Origin: an uncultured Muribaculaceae bacterium
GTDB lineage: Bacteria; Bacteroidota; Bacteroidia; Bacteroidales; Muribaculaceae
Direction of reading: 5' to 3'
DNA: 64,000 nucleotides
Assembly: GCA_944321875.1 (NCBI GenBank)
Contig: CALUMX010000004.1
Location: 1-64,000, forward strand
Within the stretch, counting starts at the first letter, position 1. Each line of letters starts with the position of its first letter. The notes beneath the pieces were generated by a model. The model had not been told where the DNA came from, did not search any database, and worked only from the letters and a program-made list of their open reading frames with translations. Of the stretch, positions 41,298-50,175 are shown in pieces. Position numbers and translations under genes: made by a program.

Positions 41298-42389
41298 ATG
41301 ATACAACAACTGGAGATACAAAGCGAGAAAACACTTGATATTGATGCTTTTTTACAGGAATTGGACGTCACACTGACACTGGAGGCGGAGGGAACCGATG
41401 CAGAAGCTGCCTATTACTACCTGCGTCGACCTGATTATTCGACTTCACTCTTTCTGATTGTAGACAATCGGGACGGGCAATTTATCGTATGTATGGACCA
41501 GTTGGCAACTTACGACGATTATCGCTTTTTCCCTTATTTAGCTGATTGTCTTAACTACCATTTGTCAGGACAGCGACTGACCGTGGACGGTCGTTCCGTT
41601 TACGAATATTGCAGTGAGGACTGGGCTGCTCAATGCATAGGCGATGAAATTGCCCTGCTGAAATCCACACTTTCGGTTTTCCCTAAGTATTACCAAGTGT
41701 TGCCTGCCGTGGATGGCACTTATTTTACAAAGGAACAGTTGGCTGCCTACGGAGTCGGGATGACTTCGTCAACTCCCCGGATACATGGTTATATTCAATA
41801 TATGTTGCGCAATGGAGACATCCGCACTTCAACGGCAGAAGAAATGGCAGCTGAGATGGAACGCTATTCCCGAAAGGAAATAGTGGTAGACGTGCCGCAA
41901 CACCAATCAATCGGAAGGGTTAAATCCTGGCAACTTGACGGCTCAGAGACATGGGAAAGCTATTCGCGTGAAGATGTAGACATGCTGCTCGCATTGGGTG
42001 AGGACTATAAGCAAGGGCGGAAGGTCGCCGGCGTCGTTCTGAACGATATCGGGACACTGTATCAGGAAGGTATAGGCGTAGATATCAGTGGGGAATTAGC
42101 AGAATATTGGTTTACCGAAGCTATCCGACAGGGTGACCGGCTTTATGCCGCCAGCAACTTAGGTGACCTTTACAGAAAAGGGTGTGGCAATCTGCCTGTC
42201 TCGTTGGAAAAAGCCTTGGTTGCCTATCGTCAGTCGGCCGATCCCTATGCATTTTATCGTATTGGACAAGCCTATGAAGAAGGGTGGGACGGTAACGCAC
42301 CTGATTTGACAAAAGCATTTACTTGGTATCGCATGGCGGCTGATAAAGGGCATCATTTAGCACTGAAGAGGCTAAATGAGCGACGGTAA
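41298..42389 (+). CDS. Sel1-repeat protein with unassigned N-terminal domain
   Basis: A 363-residue cytosolic protein. The C-terminal third holds Sel1-like repeats (about 245-363): LNDIGTLYQEGIGVD..AEYWFTEAIRQGD, SNLGDLYRKGCGN..ALVAYRQSA and YRIGQAYEEGWDG..AFTWYRMAADKG, the A-Y-W/alpha-helix pairs of the family, which act as protein-binding scaffolds. The first 135 residues (a Leu-rich helix, then LFLIVDNRDGQFIVCMDQ and a Tyr/Asp-rich helix) weakly recall YbjN/secretion-chaperone-like folds, but this is a guess. No signal peptide is present. It is downstream of the nadC terminator; partners are unknown. Confidence 0.8.
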   Translation: MIQQLEIQSEKTLDIDAFLQELDVTLTLEAEGTDAEAAYYYLRRPDYSTSLFLIVDNRDGQFIVCMDQLATYDDYRFFPYLADCLNYHLSGQRLTVDGRSVYEYCSEDWAAQCIGDEIALLKSTLSVFPKYYQVLPAVDGTYFTKEQLAAYGVGMTSSTPRIHGYIQYMLRNGDIRTSTAEEMAAEMERYSRKEIVVDVPQHQSIGRVKSWQLDGSETWESYSREDVDMLLALGEDYKQGRKVAGVVLNDIGTLYQEGIGVDISGELAEYWFTEAIRQGDRLYAASNLGDLYRKGCGNLPVSLEKALVAYRQSADPYAFYRIGQAYEEGWDGNAPDLTKAFTWYRMAADKGHHLALKRLNERR

Positions 42390-42548
42390 GCTGTTGATTC
42401 TATCGCTTATCCGCTATTTAGAAACAAGGGACAGCAGACATCATGTTTGCTGCAATGTGATTATGCTTTTCAGACAATAATATTCATAAACCGAAATCCG
42501 GGTAAATAGTTCGATAATCTGTATACCATTACTCCCTATTGCATTTTC

Positions 42549-42556
42549 TAATTTTG
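42549..42556 (+). promoter_or_regulatory. Candidate -7 box for the DUF3737 gene
   Basis: TAATTTTG matches TAnnTTTG, 60 bp before the start at 42617. No TTTG occurs at the standard distance upstream. Confidence 0.45.
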
Positions 42557-42616
42557 CGATGGAAGAATGAGTCATATCGTTACACGATTAAATCAGCTAA
42601 TAAAAGAGGTTATTAT

Positions 42617-43465
42617 ATGAATATTATCGAGAATGTAGAATTTGGAGGTGAGCGTCCGCTATTTGCCTCCCATGATTTGCAGTTGGAAAATGTAACTATT
42701 CATGCCGGAGAGTCAGCCATCAAGGAGTGCCGGAATATTGTTGCCGTCAATTGCCGTTTTGAGGGGAAATATCCGTTTTGGCATGTGGATGGATTTACGG
42801 TGAAGAACTGTCTTTTCACAGAAGGCGCCCGTGCCGCATTATGGTATTCCCGCAATCTGACTATGGCAGACACGCGCGTGGAGGCTCCGAAAATGTTTCG
42901 TGAAATGGAAGGTGTGCGACTTGAGAACGTACAGATTCCTGACGCGCAGGAAACGTTATGGCATTGCCGCGACGTGGCATTGAAAAATGTATGTGTGCAG
43001 CATGCTGATTATCTCTTCCTGCACAGTGAAAACATCCGGATTGAGGACTATACTCAGGACGGCAATTATTCCTTCCAATATTGCAGAAACGTAGAGATAC
43101 ATAATGCTGTAATCAATTCCAAAGATGCCTTCTGGAATGCTGAAAATGTCACAGTCTATGATTCTGAAATCAATGGAGAGTACTTGGGATGGCACTCCCG
43201 GAACTTGCGCCTCGTCAATTGTCGGATTTCAGGTACGCAGCCTTTGTGCTATGCACATAACCTGGTGATGGAAAATTGCACCATGGCCGATGACTGTGAT
43301 TTGGCGTTTGAATACAGCAGTGTCCAGGCAACTATCCTCAGTCCGGTCCATAGCGTCAAGAACCCGTGCAGTGGAAGCATTACAGCCGAGAGTTTCGGAG
43401 AGATTATTATTGACGTACACATCAAGGCTCCCGGTGATTGCAAACTGAATCTTTGGGACAACTGA
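42617..43465 (+). CDS. DUF3737 family protein, predicted right-handed beta-helix
   Basis: A 282-residue cytosolic protein (no signal peptide) made of short repeats of about 20-25 residues, each ending in an Asn/Cys/Val pattern (LENVTIHAGESAIKECRNIVAVNC, VKNCLFTEGARAALWYSRNL, LENVQIPDAQETLWHCRDV). This regular spacing is that of a right-handed parallel beta-helix, as in pectate lyases, and matches DUF3737. Function is unknown. The ATG at 42617 is preferred to one 26 codons earlier, because the repeats begin at once and the extra segment lacks conservation and covers the candidate promoter. The PLP lyase gene starts 22 bp after the stop, suggesting an operon. Confidence 0.88.
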   Translation: MNIIENVEFGGERPLFASHDLQLENVTIHAGESAIKECRNIVAVNCRFEGKYPFWHVDGFTVKNCLFTEGARAALWYSRNLTMADTRVEAPKMFREMEGVRLENVQIPDAQETLWHCRDVALKNVCVQHADYLFLHSENIRIEDYTQDGNYSFQYCRNVEIHNAVINSKDAFWNAENVTVYDSEINGEYLGWHSRNLRLVNCRISGTQPLCYAHNLVMENCTMADDCDLAFEYSSVQATILSPVHSVKNPCSGSITAESFGEIIIDVHIKAPGDCKLNLWDN

Positions 43466-43487
43466 ACCTGTTTTGACGATTAGCTTT

Positions 43488-44672
43488 ATGAGAAAATATA
43501 ACTTCGATGAAATTATACCCCGTCGCTGTACCAATTCCTACAAATGGGACAGCATTCCGGAGGGTAAAGGAGACGTATTACCTTTTTGGGTGGCGGATAT
43601 GGATTTCCGTACCGCTCCTGAAATAATTGAGGCTTTGGAGCGGCGTGTCCGCCATGGAGTTTTTGGTTACACACTTGTGCCGGATACATATTATGACGCA
43701 GTTGTCAAATGGTTTGAACGACGTCATAGTTGGGAAATCAAGAAGGAATGGATAATCTATACATCCGGAGTTGTTCCGGCTATTTCAGCCGTCATCAAAG
43801 CACTGACAAAACCGGGCGATGGCGTAGTGGTGCAGACACCCGTTTATAATTGTTTCTTCTCTTCCATCCGCAATAATGGCTGTCGTATTGTCACAAATCC
43901 GCTGATATATGAAGACCACACGTACCATATAGATTTTGAGGATTTAGACCGCAAAACGGCTGATTCGGGAGTTAAACTTTTACTTCTTTGCAATCCGCAT
44001 AATCCGGCAGGCCGTGTGTGGACGCGTGAAGAATTGTGTCGGATTGGGGCTATTTGTGAGAGAAACCAAGTGACAGTCGTTGCTGACGAAATTCATTGCG
44101 AACTGGTCTTCCCGGGACATTCATATATACCGTTTGCTTCCGTCAGTGAGCAGCATTTGAAAAATTCAGTTACCTGCATTTCACCAAGCAAGGCATTCAA
44201 TATTGCAGGATTGCAGATAGCCAATATTGTAGCGTGTGATGAGTCGGTTCGGCAGCGGATAAACAGAGCCATCAATATCAACGAAGTGTGTGATGTAAAT
44301 CCGTTCGGTATTGAGGCAACCATCGCGGCATATAACAAAGGAGAGGAGTGGCTCTTGCAGTTACTGGCTTATCTGAATGATAATTATGAGTGCATGTGCC
44401 GTTTCTTTCACTCTAATCTTCCCCAGATTCCGGTAACTCGTTTGGAAGGAACTTATCTTGCCTGGACTGATTGCCGGGCACTACGTTTGTCATCTGACAT
44501 TCTGCAAACTCGTCTGCTTGATGGAACGGGGTTATGGCTCAACAGCGGCACGATGTATGGGGAGAATGGCGAAGGCTTCCTGCGCTGGAATCTTGCCTGT
44601 CCACGTCAAATATTGCAGGAAGCTTTGGCCCGCTTCAAGCGCTTTGTCTCATCACTGTCAAGGTCGGAATAA
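43488..44672 (+). CDS. MalY/PatB-family PLP-dependent aminotransferase/cystathionine beta-lyase
   Basis: A 394-residue fold-type I PLP enzyme. FWVADMDFRTAPEIIEAL is the diagnostic N-terminal block of the MalY/PatB branch. The PLP lysine is Lys235 in SPSKAFNIAGLQIAN, and ADEIHCELVFPGH holds the Asp that contacts the pyridine nitrogen. Enzymes of this branch cleave C-S bonds of cystathionine or cysteine conjugates. It should be cytosolic. The ATG at 43488 gives the typical MRKYNFDEII start. It follows the DUF3737 gene by 22 bp. A weak 6-bp hairpin at 44675-44699 may end transcription. Confidence 0.93.
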   Translation: MRKYNFDEIIPRRCTNSYKWDSIPEGKGDVLPFWVADMDFRTAPEIIEALERRVRHGVFGYTLVPDTYYDAVVKWFERRHSWEIKKEWIIYTSGVVPAISAVIKALTKPGDGVVVQTPVYNCFFSSIRNNGCRIVTNPLIYEDHTYHIDFEDLDRKTADSGVKLLLLCNPHNPAGRVWTREELCRIGAICERNQVTVVADEIHCELVFPGHSYIPFASVSEQHLKNSVTCISPSKAFNIAGLQIANIVACDESVRQRINRAININEVCDVNPFGIEATIAAYNKGEEWLLQLLAYLNDNYECMCRFFHSNLPQIPVTRLEGTYLAWTDCRALRLSSDILQTRLLDGTGLWLNSGTMYGENGEGFLRWNLACPRQILQEALARFKRFVSSLSRSE

Positions 44673-44793
44673 AACTCTTGCAGCTCTATTTAAAAGAGTA
44701 AATTACTGACAAATAATAATTAAGAATAAATATTTATAACTATATTAGGGCAATAATTCCAAGCCTATAGTCATCAATTAATACCGATTGGAT

Positions 44794-45774
44794 ATGAGAA
44801 CAACATTTGTAACATTATTAATGGCTGCCTTATTTACAACTTTAGGATTCGCACAAACACGTGACAGCCAGAGATTGTCGACGCAACAGGCGGAGCTTCC
44901 TGCAAAAAATCTTCCGAAAGTATTCCTGTATAAGGAAATATCGCCAGAAAATCTGGTGAAAATCTACGAAGCCCTTGGTCGGGAAGCAAAGGGAAATGTT
45001 GCGGTGAAATTATCAACGGGAGAGCCCGGAGGTAATAATTTTCTGCAACCGGCTTTAATTAAAGATTTGGTGCAGAAAGTGAACGGAACTATCGTAGAAT
45101 GCAATACTGCTTACGGTGGTGGTCGCTCCAATACGGAAAGCCATTTGAAAGCGGCTGCTGACCATGGGTTTACGGCGATTGCAACCGTTGACATCATGGA
45201 TGCGGAAGGGGAAACGGAACTCCCAGTTACGGGTGGCAAACATCTGACACGCGATATTGTAGGCAAGAATTTTCTTAATTATGATTTTGTTATCATTCTT
45301 TCTCATTTTAAAGGTCATGCCATGGGTGGATTTGGAGGTGCTATCAAGAACATGGCGATTGGTATCGCTTCTTCCAATGGTAAGCGTCTGATTCATTCTG
45401 CAGGAACCAGCACTACAAGTTGGGGAAATCCGGCACAGGATGATTTTCTGGAATCAATGGCAGAAGCCGCCAAAGCCATCGCTGACCATTGTGGAGAAAA
45501 CATTCTTTATATCAGTGTTGCCAATAATCTTTCGGTAGATTGTGATTGTGATTCATCACCGGCCGACCCGGAAATGGGTGATATCGGTATTCTTGCTTCA
45601 CTCGACCCTGTAGCTCTTGACAGAGCTTGTACTGATTTGGTCCGTTCATCTGAGGACCATGGCAAAATTCATCTGATTGAACGCATAGATTCCCGACACG
45701 GCATGCACACGCTTGACCATGCGGAAGCGCTGGGTGTCGGTTCTCAAAAGTATGAACTGGTGGAACTTGATTAA
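44794..45774 (+). CDS. Exported DUF362-domain protein
   Basis: A 326-residue protein with a Sec signal (about 1-20, LLMAALFTTLGFAQ) and one DUF362 domain. Family features are KLSTGEPGGNNFL, ECNTAYGGGRSNTESHLKAA, the central FVIILSHFKGHAMGGFGGAIKNMAIGIAS and a C-terminal DPVALDRACTDLV. Many DUF362 proteins carry a C-terminal 2[4Fe-4S] ferredoxin; here there is none, only a DCDCD stretch near residue 252. The biochemical role of DUF362 is not established. The ATG at 44794 is used; an in-frame TTG at 44788 is less likely. A long AT-rich leader precedes it, without a clear promoter match. Confidence 0.88.
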   Translation: MRTTFVTLLMAALFTTLGFAQTRDSQRLSTQQAELPAKNLPKVFLYKEISPENLVKIYEALGREAKGNVAVKLSTGEPGGNNFLQPALIKDLVQKVNGTIVECNTAYGGGRSNTESHLKAAADHGFTAIATVDIMDAEGETELPVTGGKHLTRDIVGKNFLNYDFVIILSHFKGHAMGGFGGAIKNMAIGIASSNGKRLIHSAGTSTTSWGNPAQDDFLESMAEAAKAIADHCGENILYISVANNLSVDCDCDSSPADPEMGDIGILASLDPVALDRACTDLVRSSEDHGKIHLIERIDSRHGMHTLDHAEALGVGSQKYELVELD

Positions 45775-45804
45775 AATGGATTTGTTAGTCCAGATAAACA
45801 GAAA

Positions 45805-45846
45805 AGAGAGGCAGCCTTCATTTGTGAAAGCTGCCTCTCAGTATTT
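45805..45846. terminator. Bidirectional terminator between the DUF362 gene and trxB
   Basis: GAGAGGCAGC (45806-45815) pairs with GCTGCCTCTC (45830-45839), with an inner TTCA/TGAA stem, between convergent stop codons. Confidence 0.88.
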
Positions 45847-45860
45847 AAAGTTCGTATGTC

Positions 45861-46799
45861 TTAGTGTTCGAGAATGAAACGTTCAGCATCAATTGCTGCC
45901 TTACATCCCATGCCTGCGGAAGTGATTGCCTGACGATAGGTCGGGTCGGCAACGTCGCCTGCTGCAAATACTCCCGGCACGTTAGTGGCAGTTGAGAAGC
46001 CGTTTGTCTTTATATATCCGTTCTCATCCAACTCGATGAAATCTTTGAAAATGTCAGTATTTGGTTTGTGTCCGATTCCAAGGAAGAATCCATCAATATC
46101 GATGTCAAAGAATTCCTCTTTGTCGGTTCCTTTGAAACGAACCAAATGAGCTTTCTCCACCTTACCGTCACCGCTCAAACCGACAGTGTTCGTGTTGAAG
46201 AGCACCTCTATCTTCTCGTTGGCAAATACGCGCTCTTGCATAACCTTAGATGCTCGGAGATAATCCTTACGTACAATCATGTAAACCTTAGAGGCAAGAT
46301 TGCTCAGGTAGTTAGCCTCCTCACAAGCTGTATCGCCACCACCTACGACTGCCACCACTTTCTTGCGGTAGAAAAAGCCATCGCAAGTAGCGCAGGCTGA
46401 TACACCCATTCCTGCATATTTCTTCTCATCGTCAAGTCCCAGATATTTAGCTGAGGCACCTGTCGCGATAATAACGGTGTCTGCAGTAATTTCTGTACCA
46501 TTGTCACTGACCAATTTGAACGGGCGCTGTGAGAAATCGACTTTGTCAATTGTACCATCGCGAAGATCTGCTCCGAAGCGAGCAGCCTGCTGACGGAGTT
46601 CGTCCATCATATCTGGACCGGAGATACCATCCGGATAACCGGGGAAATTCTCAATTTCAGTTGTCGTAGTAAGTTGTCCTCCGGGTTGCATTCCTTCATA
46701 GAGGACAGGGGAGAGGTTGGCTCTGGACGCATAGATGGCAGCGGTATAGCCGGCAGGTCCGGAACCGATAATCAGGCATTTTGTCTTTAGTGATTCCAT
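45861..46799 (-). CDS. trxB: Thioredoxin-disulfide reductase
   Basis: A 312-residue FAD/NADPH flavoprotein that reduces thioredoxin. FAD-binding GSGPAGYTAAIYASRA is at 12-27, the redox-active pair Cys136/Cys139 is in SACATCDG, NADPH-binding GGGDTACEEA follows, and the C-terminal FAAGDVADPTYRQAITSAGMGCKAA completes the FAD site. Length is the low-molecular-weight bacterial type. It is the last gene of ftsK-lolA-trxB, 14 bp after the lolA-like stop. Confidence 0.98.
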   Translation of the reverse strand: MESLKTKCLIIGSGPAGYTAAIYASRANLSPVLYEGMQPGGQLTTTTEIENFPGYPDGISGPDMMDELRQQAARFGADLRDGTIDKVDFSQRPFKLVSDNGTEITADTVIIATGASAKYLGLDDEKKYAGMGVSACATCDGFFYRKKVVAVVGGGDTACEEANYLSNLASKVYMIVRKDYLRASKVMQERVFANEKIEVLFNTNTVGLSGDGKVEKAHLVRFKGTDKEEFFDIDIDGFFLGIGHKPNTDIFKDFIELDENGYIKTNGFSTATNVPGVFAAGDVADPTYRQAITSAGMGCKAAIDAERFILEH

Positions 46800-46813
46800 A
46801 GAGTATTCGTTTT

Positions 46814-47431
46814 TTATCTTAAATCTATAACAGGGGTACCTGCAGGTACCATTTTTTTATCATAAACAAATAAAGAGGCAGGGAAGTTCGCACCCGTCTG
46901 ATATTGACTCAGCGAAATGGAAAATACAGAATTATCCTTCATCGTGAATACAATCTTTGACGGCAGGTAAGAACTTTCTGCCACTGTCATGACAACCGAT
47001 TTTACATCTGAACCGGCCGAAGACTTCGGAGTCAGCTTGACCTCCAGGGACGCATTGTTGCGGGAAGTGAGCAACGATGCATTGTAAGCGTTCTGAAAGT
47101 TGCTGATAATGGAGAAAGGGTTGACTATCTGGAGTTCCTCGTTTGTCGGTTCCATAATGTTTACTTCTCCGCTCATGGTGCTGTAGCTCCATTGCGTCTT
47201 ACCGTTGTACCAGCACAACAAATCCGACGAAGCCATACGGAATTTGTCGCCTTGCATGACGATAGAACCTTTGCTCCTTCCGTCCTGTGCGACAATGGTG
47301 TAGTTCGCCGCTATTCCTTTCGATGATTTATAGGTTTGAATCATCTTGTTGAGCACTTCGTTGCCGGTCAGAGAGAACGCGGACAACGACATGATACAAA
47401 GTAGCGATATGAGTAGGCTGAATCGTTTCAT
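46814..47431 (-). CDS. lolA: LolA-like periplasmic lipoprotein carrier
   Basis: A 205-residue protein with a signal peptide (about 1-22) and a LolA/LolB-like half-barrel: KMIQTYKSSKGIAANYTIV, GSIVMQGDKFRMASSDLLCWYNGKTQWSYSTMSGEVNI and the late SLSQYQTGANFPASLFVYDKK. LolA ferries lipoproteins from the LolCDE complex to the outer membrane. Position between ftsK and trxB matches E. coli, where lolA follows ftsK. It begins 13 bp after the ftsK stop. Confidence 0.9.
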   Translation of the reverse strand: MKRFSLLISLLCIMSLSAFSLTGNEVLNKMIQTYKSSKGIAANYTIVAQDGRSKGSIVMQGDKFRMASSDLLCWYNGKTQWSYSTMSGEVNIMEPTNEELQIVNPFSIISNFQNAYNASLLTSRNNASLEVKLTPKSSAGSDVKSVVMTVAESSYLPSKIVFTMKDNSVFSISLSQYQTGANFPASLFVYDKKMVPAGTPVIDLR

Positions 47432-47444
47432 AATTGAAAATCCA

Positions 47445-50078
47445 TTATTTGTTGTTTAATATGCTTGCCAAGCCGATAGAGTCGACCAATACCTGACGGG
47501 GCTTTCCTCCTTGACTCGGACCGACGATGCCGGCAGCTTCCAACTGGTCCATGATTTTTCCTGCACGGTTGTAGCCAATGGAGTAACGGCGCTGCAATGA
47601 CGATGTGGATGCTGTCGAACTTGAGACAATGAAGGCTGCTGCCTCCTCAAACAGCGTATCACGGTCGGAAATGCTGCCGAGAGAACCCACGCCGTTTCCA
47701 TCAGAGGCTTCCGGTGTGTATTCGGGAAGAGGGTAGGCCTCCTCAAAGCCAACCTGCTCGCCGATATAATTGGCGATGGCTTCTACTTCCGGGGTATCAA
47801 CAAAAGCACATTGTACGCGTGTCAGTTCGTTGTTGTAGCTGATAAGCATATCGCCCCGGCCGATAAGTTGCTGTGCGCCGGAACGGTCAAGGATGGTTCG
47901 GCTGTCGACCATCTGCGCCACTCGGAATGCCATACGCCCCGGACAGTTGGCTTTAATGATACCGGTAATGACATCGGTTGACGGACGTTGCGTTGCCAGA
48001 ATCATGTGTATACCGACGGCACGCGCTTTTTGCGTAATACGAGAAATCGGAGTTTCTACTTCCTTGCGTCCGATGTTCATAATCAAATCCGCAAGCTCAT
48101 CAATAATCACAACGATGTAAGGCATGAATTTATGACCTTTTTCGGGATTCAGATGACGGGCAAGGAATTTGTCATTGTACTCCTTGATGTTGCGCACATT
48201 CGCATTGCGGAGAAGTACCAGACGGTTTTCCATTTCTACTACCAGAGAGTTCAATGTACTCACCGCTTTTGTCATGTCGGTAATAATGGGCTCTTCCTCA
48301 GTCTCCACTTTGGCAAGGTAGTGATATTCCAACTTAGAATACATGCTGAATTCCACCATTTTGGGGTCAACCATTACGAATTTCAGTTCTGACGGATGCT
48401 TTTTATAAAGCAGTGACGTGATGATGGCATTCAAGCCGACCGATTTACCTTGACCGGTCGCACCGGCAACAAGAATGTGCGGCATTTTGGTAAGGTCGGC
48501 AATAAACACCTCGTTTGAAATGGTGCAGCCCATTGCTATCGGGAGCTCGTAGTGGCAATTCTGGAAGCGTTTGGATTCGATAATGGACTTCATGGATACC
48601 GTGCGCTTGTCCTTATTCGGCACTTCGATACCGATTGTTCCGCGGCCAGGTATCGGAGCGATGATACGTATTCCCAAAGCCGCAAGGCTAAGTGCAATAT
48701 CATCTTCCAGATTTTTGATATGAGATATACGAACACCTTCTGCCGGAATAATCTCATAGAGCGTAACCGTAGGACCAACGCAAACCTCTATGCTTTTAAT
48801 TGCGATTTTATAATTACTCAGGGTTTTGGTAATACGCTCCTTGTTCTCTTCTTGTTCCTGGATATCGACACTGGGTTTTCCGCTGTCGATATCATGAAGG
48901 AGGGATAGGGGAGGGAACTTGTAGCGTGACAGTTCTGCTGTCGGGTCAAGCGGCTTTTCCTTGATTGTTTCCGCTTTCTCTATTTCGCCTTGCGTAATGT
49001 TCATGACAACCTCTGTCTCTCCAACTTCTCCAGCGTTTTCAACTTCCGTTTCATACACATCAGGTGTTGAAGAGGGCAGTTCAACGGTAGAAGACGCAAT
49101 AGGGAACTCTTCTTCGTCCTCATTCATTTCCTCGGCCTCTTCCTTCTCATCCTGGATTGGCTCTCGCAATGTAAAAGAATTTGTTGGATGCACTGCCTTT
49201 TCTTTCACAATAACCGGAGGTTGCAGTGGTCGGATATGCTCGTCGGTAATCTCTTTTTCATTCTGATTGAATACGATGTCTGCACTTGCCGCTTTTTGGG
49301 GAGCGACCGGTTCCGGCTTAGCGTAATGAGATTCATCAAACGTATTTCTCTTGAGCTCCTGTTCCTTTTTCATCTCTTCCATTTTGCGGAGCTTTCGCTC
49401 GTTCATGATGCGCTTATAGAAATTATATACCCGCATAAGGGAATTGATAGTCAGGGCTACCAGTATTGCGATAAGCAGCAAATTGAATGCAAGGCATCCC
49501 AGCGTACCTGCGACACTGGTCATGAACTGCGTCAATGAACGGCCGTGTGCTCCTCCAAGTGCAAAAAAGGAGGTGCTGTCAGTTGCATATTCGTAGAAAC
49601 CCAGAACCGAGGATACGGTAATGGTGGCAACCAGAGAAATCAAAACGGTAGAGGAGGTGCGGTATTTAAAATATCCGATACATTTGAGTCCGATAGCACC
49701 AAACATATAAAGCAGGCAGAACGCACCGATACCGAACCCCTGATTGAAAAGGAACTCAGACACAGCAGCGCCCAGCGGTCCGATAGGATTTTTGATTTCC
49801 TGGGTTTCCGCATTTTGCAGAATCGTATTCTTCTCTATCAAGCTTTGGTCGGCAGCTCCTGTCGAGAAATAGGAGATACTGGAAATCAAGGCTAATAATA
49901 CCATCAGAAGAATCGCAAATCCTGCCACATATCTCACGCGCTTATCGGAGAATATTTTAGGAGTTTTCAATAAGGGCTTTGACTCTCTTGGCTCTTTGAC
50001 CGCTTTAACCTTTTTCGCTTTTTTCCCTGTTTTCTTGTCGGGCTCCGGCTTTTCTGAAGTCGGAGAACCCATGTCCAT
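47445..50078 (-). CDS. ftsK: FtsK/SpoIIIE DNA translocase
   Basis: An 877-residue septal DNA pump from the ATG at 50078. Four membrane helices follow a Lys-rich cytoplasmic start (the first at about residue 30-50). A charged linker of about 150 residues (Glu/Pro rich) leads to the alpha and beta motor domains, with Walker A GATGQGKSVGLN and Walker B FMPYIVVIIDELADL. The gamma winged helix ends the protein (SLQRRYSIGYNRAGKIMDQLEAAGIVG), which reads KOPS-like sequences. ATG 50078 has GGAGG 11 bp upstream; a GTG at 50144, adding 22 residues, is the alternative. It follows trkH by about 100 bp. Confidence 0.95.
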   Translation of the reverse strand: MDMGSPTSEKPEPDKKTGKKAKKVKAVKEPRESKPLLKTPKIFSDKRVRYVAGFAILLMVLLALISSISYFSTGAADQSLIEKNTILQNAETQEIKNPIGPLGAAVSEFLFNQGFGIGAFCLLYMFGAIGLKCIGYFKYRTSSTVLISLVATITVSSVLGFYEYATDSTSFFALGGAHGRSLTQFMTSVAGTLGCLAFNLLLIAILVALTINSLMRVYNFYKRIMNERKLRKMEEMKKEQELKRNTFDESHYAKPEPVAPQKAASADIVFNQNEKEITDEHIRPLQPPVIVKEKAVHPTNSFTLREPIQDEKEEAEEMNEDEEEFPIASSTVELPSSTPDVYETEVENAGEVGETEVVMNITQGEIEKAETIKEKPLDPTAELSRYKFPPLSLLHDIDSGKPSVDIQEQEENKERITKTLSNYKIAIKSIEVCVGPTVTLYEIIPAEGVRISHIKNLEDDIALSLAALGIRIIAPIPGRGTIGIEVPNKDKRTVSMKSIIESKRFQNCHYELPIAMGCTISNEVFIADLTKMPHILVAGATGQGKSVGLNAIITSLLYKKHPSELKFVMVDPKMVEFSMYSKLEYHYLAKVETEEEPIITDMTKAVSTLNSLVVEMENRLVLLRNANVRNIKEYNDKFLARHLNPEKGHKFMPYIVVIIDELADLIMNIGRKEVETPISRITQKARAVGIHMILATQRPSTDVITGIIKANCPGRMAFRVAQMVDSRTILDRSGAQQLIGRGDMLISYNNELTRVQCAFVDTPEVEAIANYIGEQVGFEEAYPLPEYTPEASDGNGVGSLGSISDRDTLFEEAAAFIVSSSTASTSSLQRRYSIGYNRAGKIMDQLEAAGIVGPSQGGKPRQVLVDSIGLASILNNK

Positions 50079-50175
50079 ATTGTCGTTATCCTCCGGTTGA
50101 TTTTCGCGGTAGACCGGAGTGTAGTTATTGAAATTTACGCCCACTGTATTTAATTTTTAAGTAATTATTACCTTA

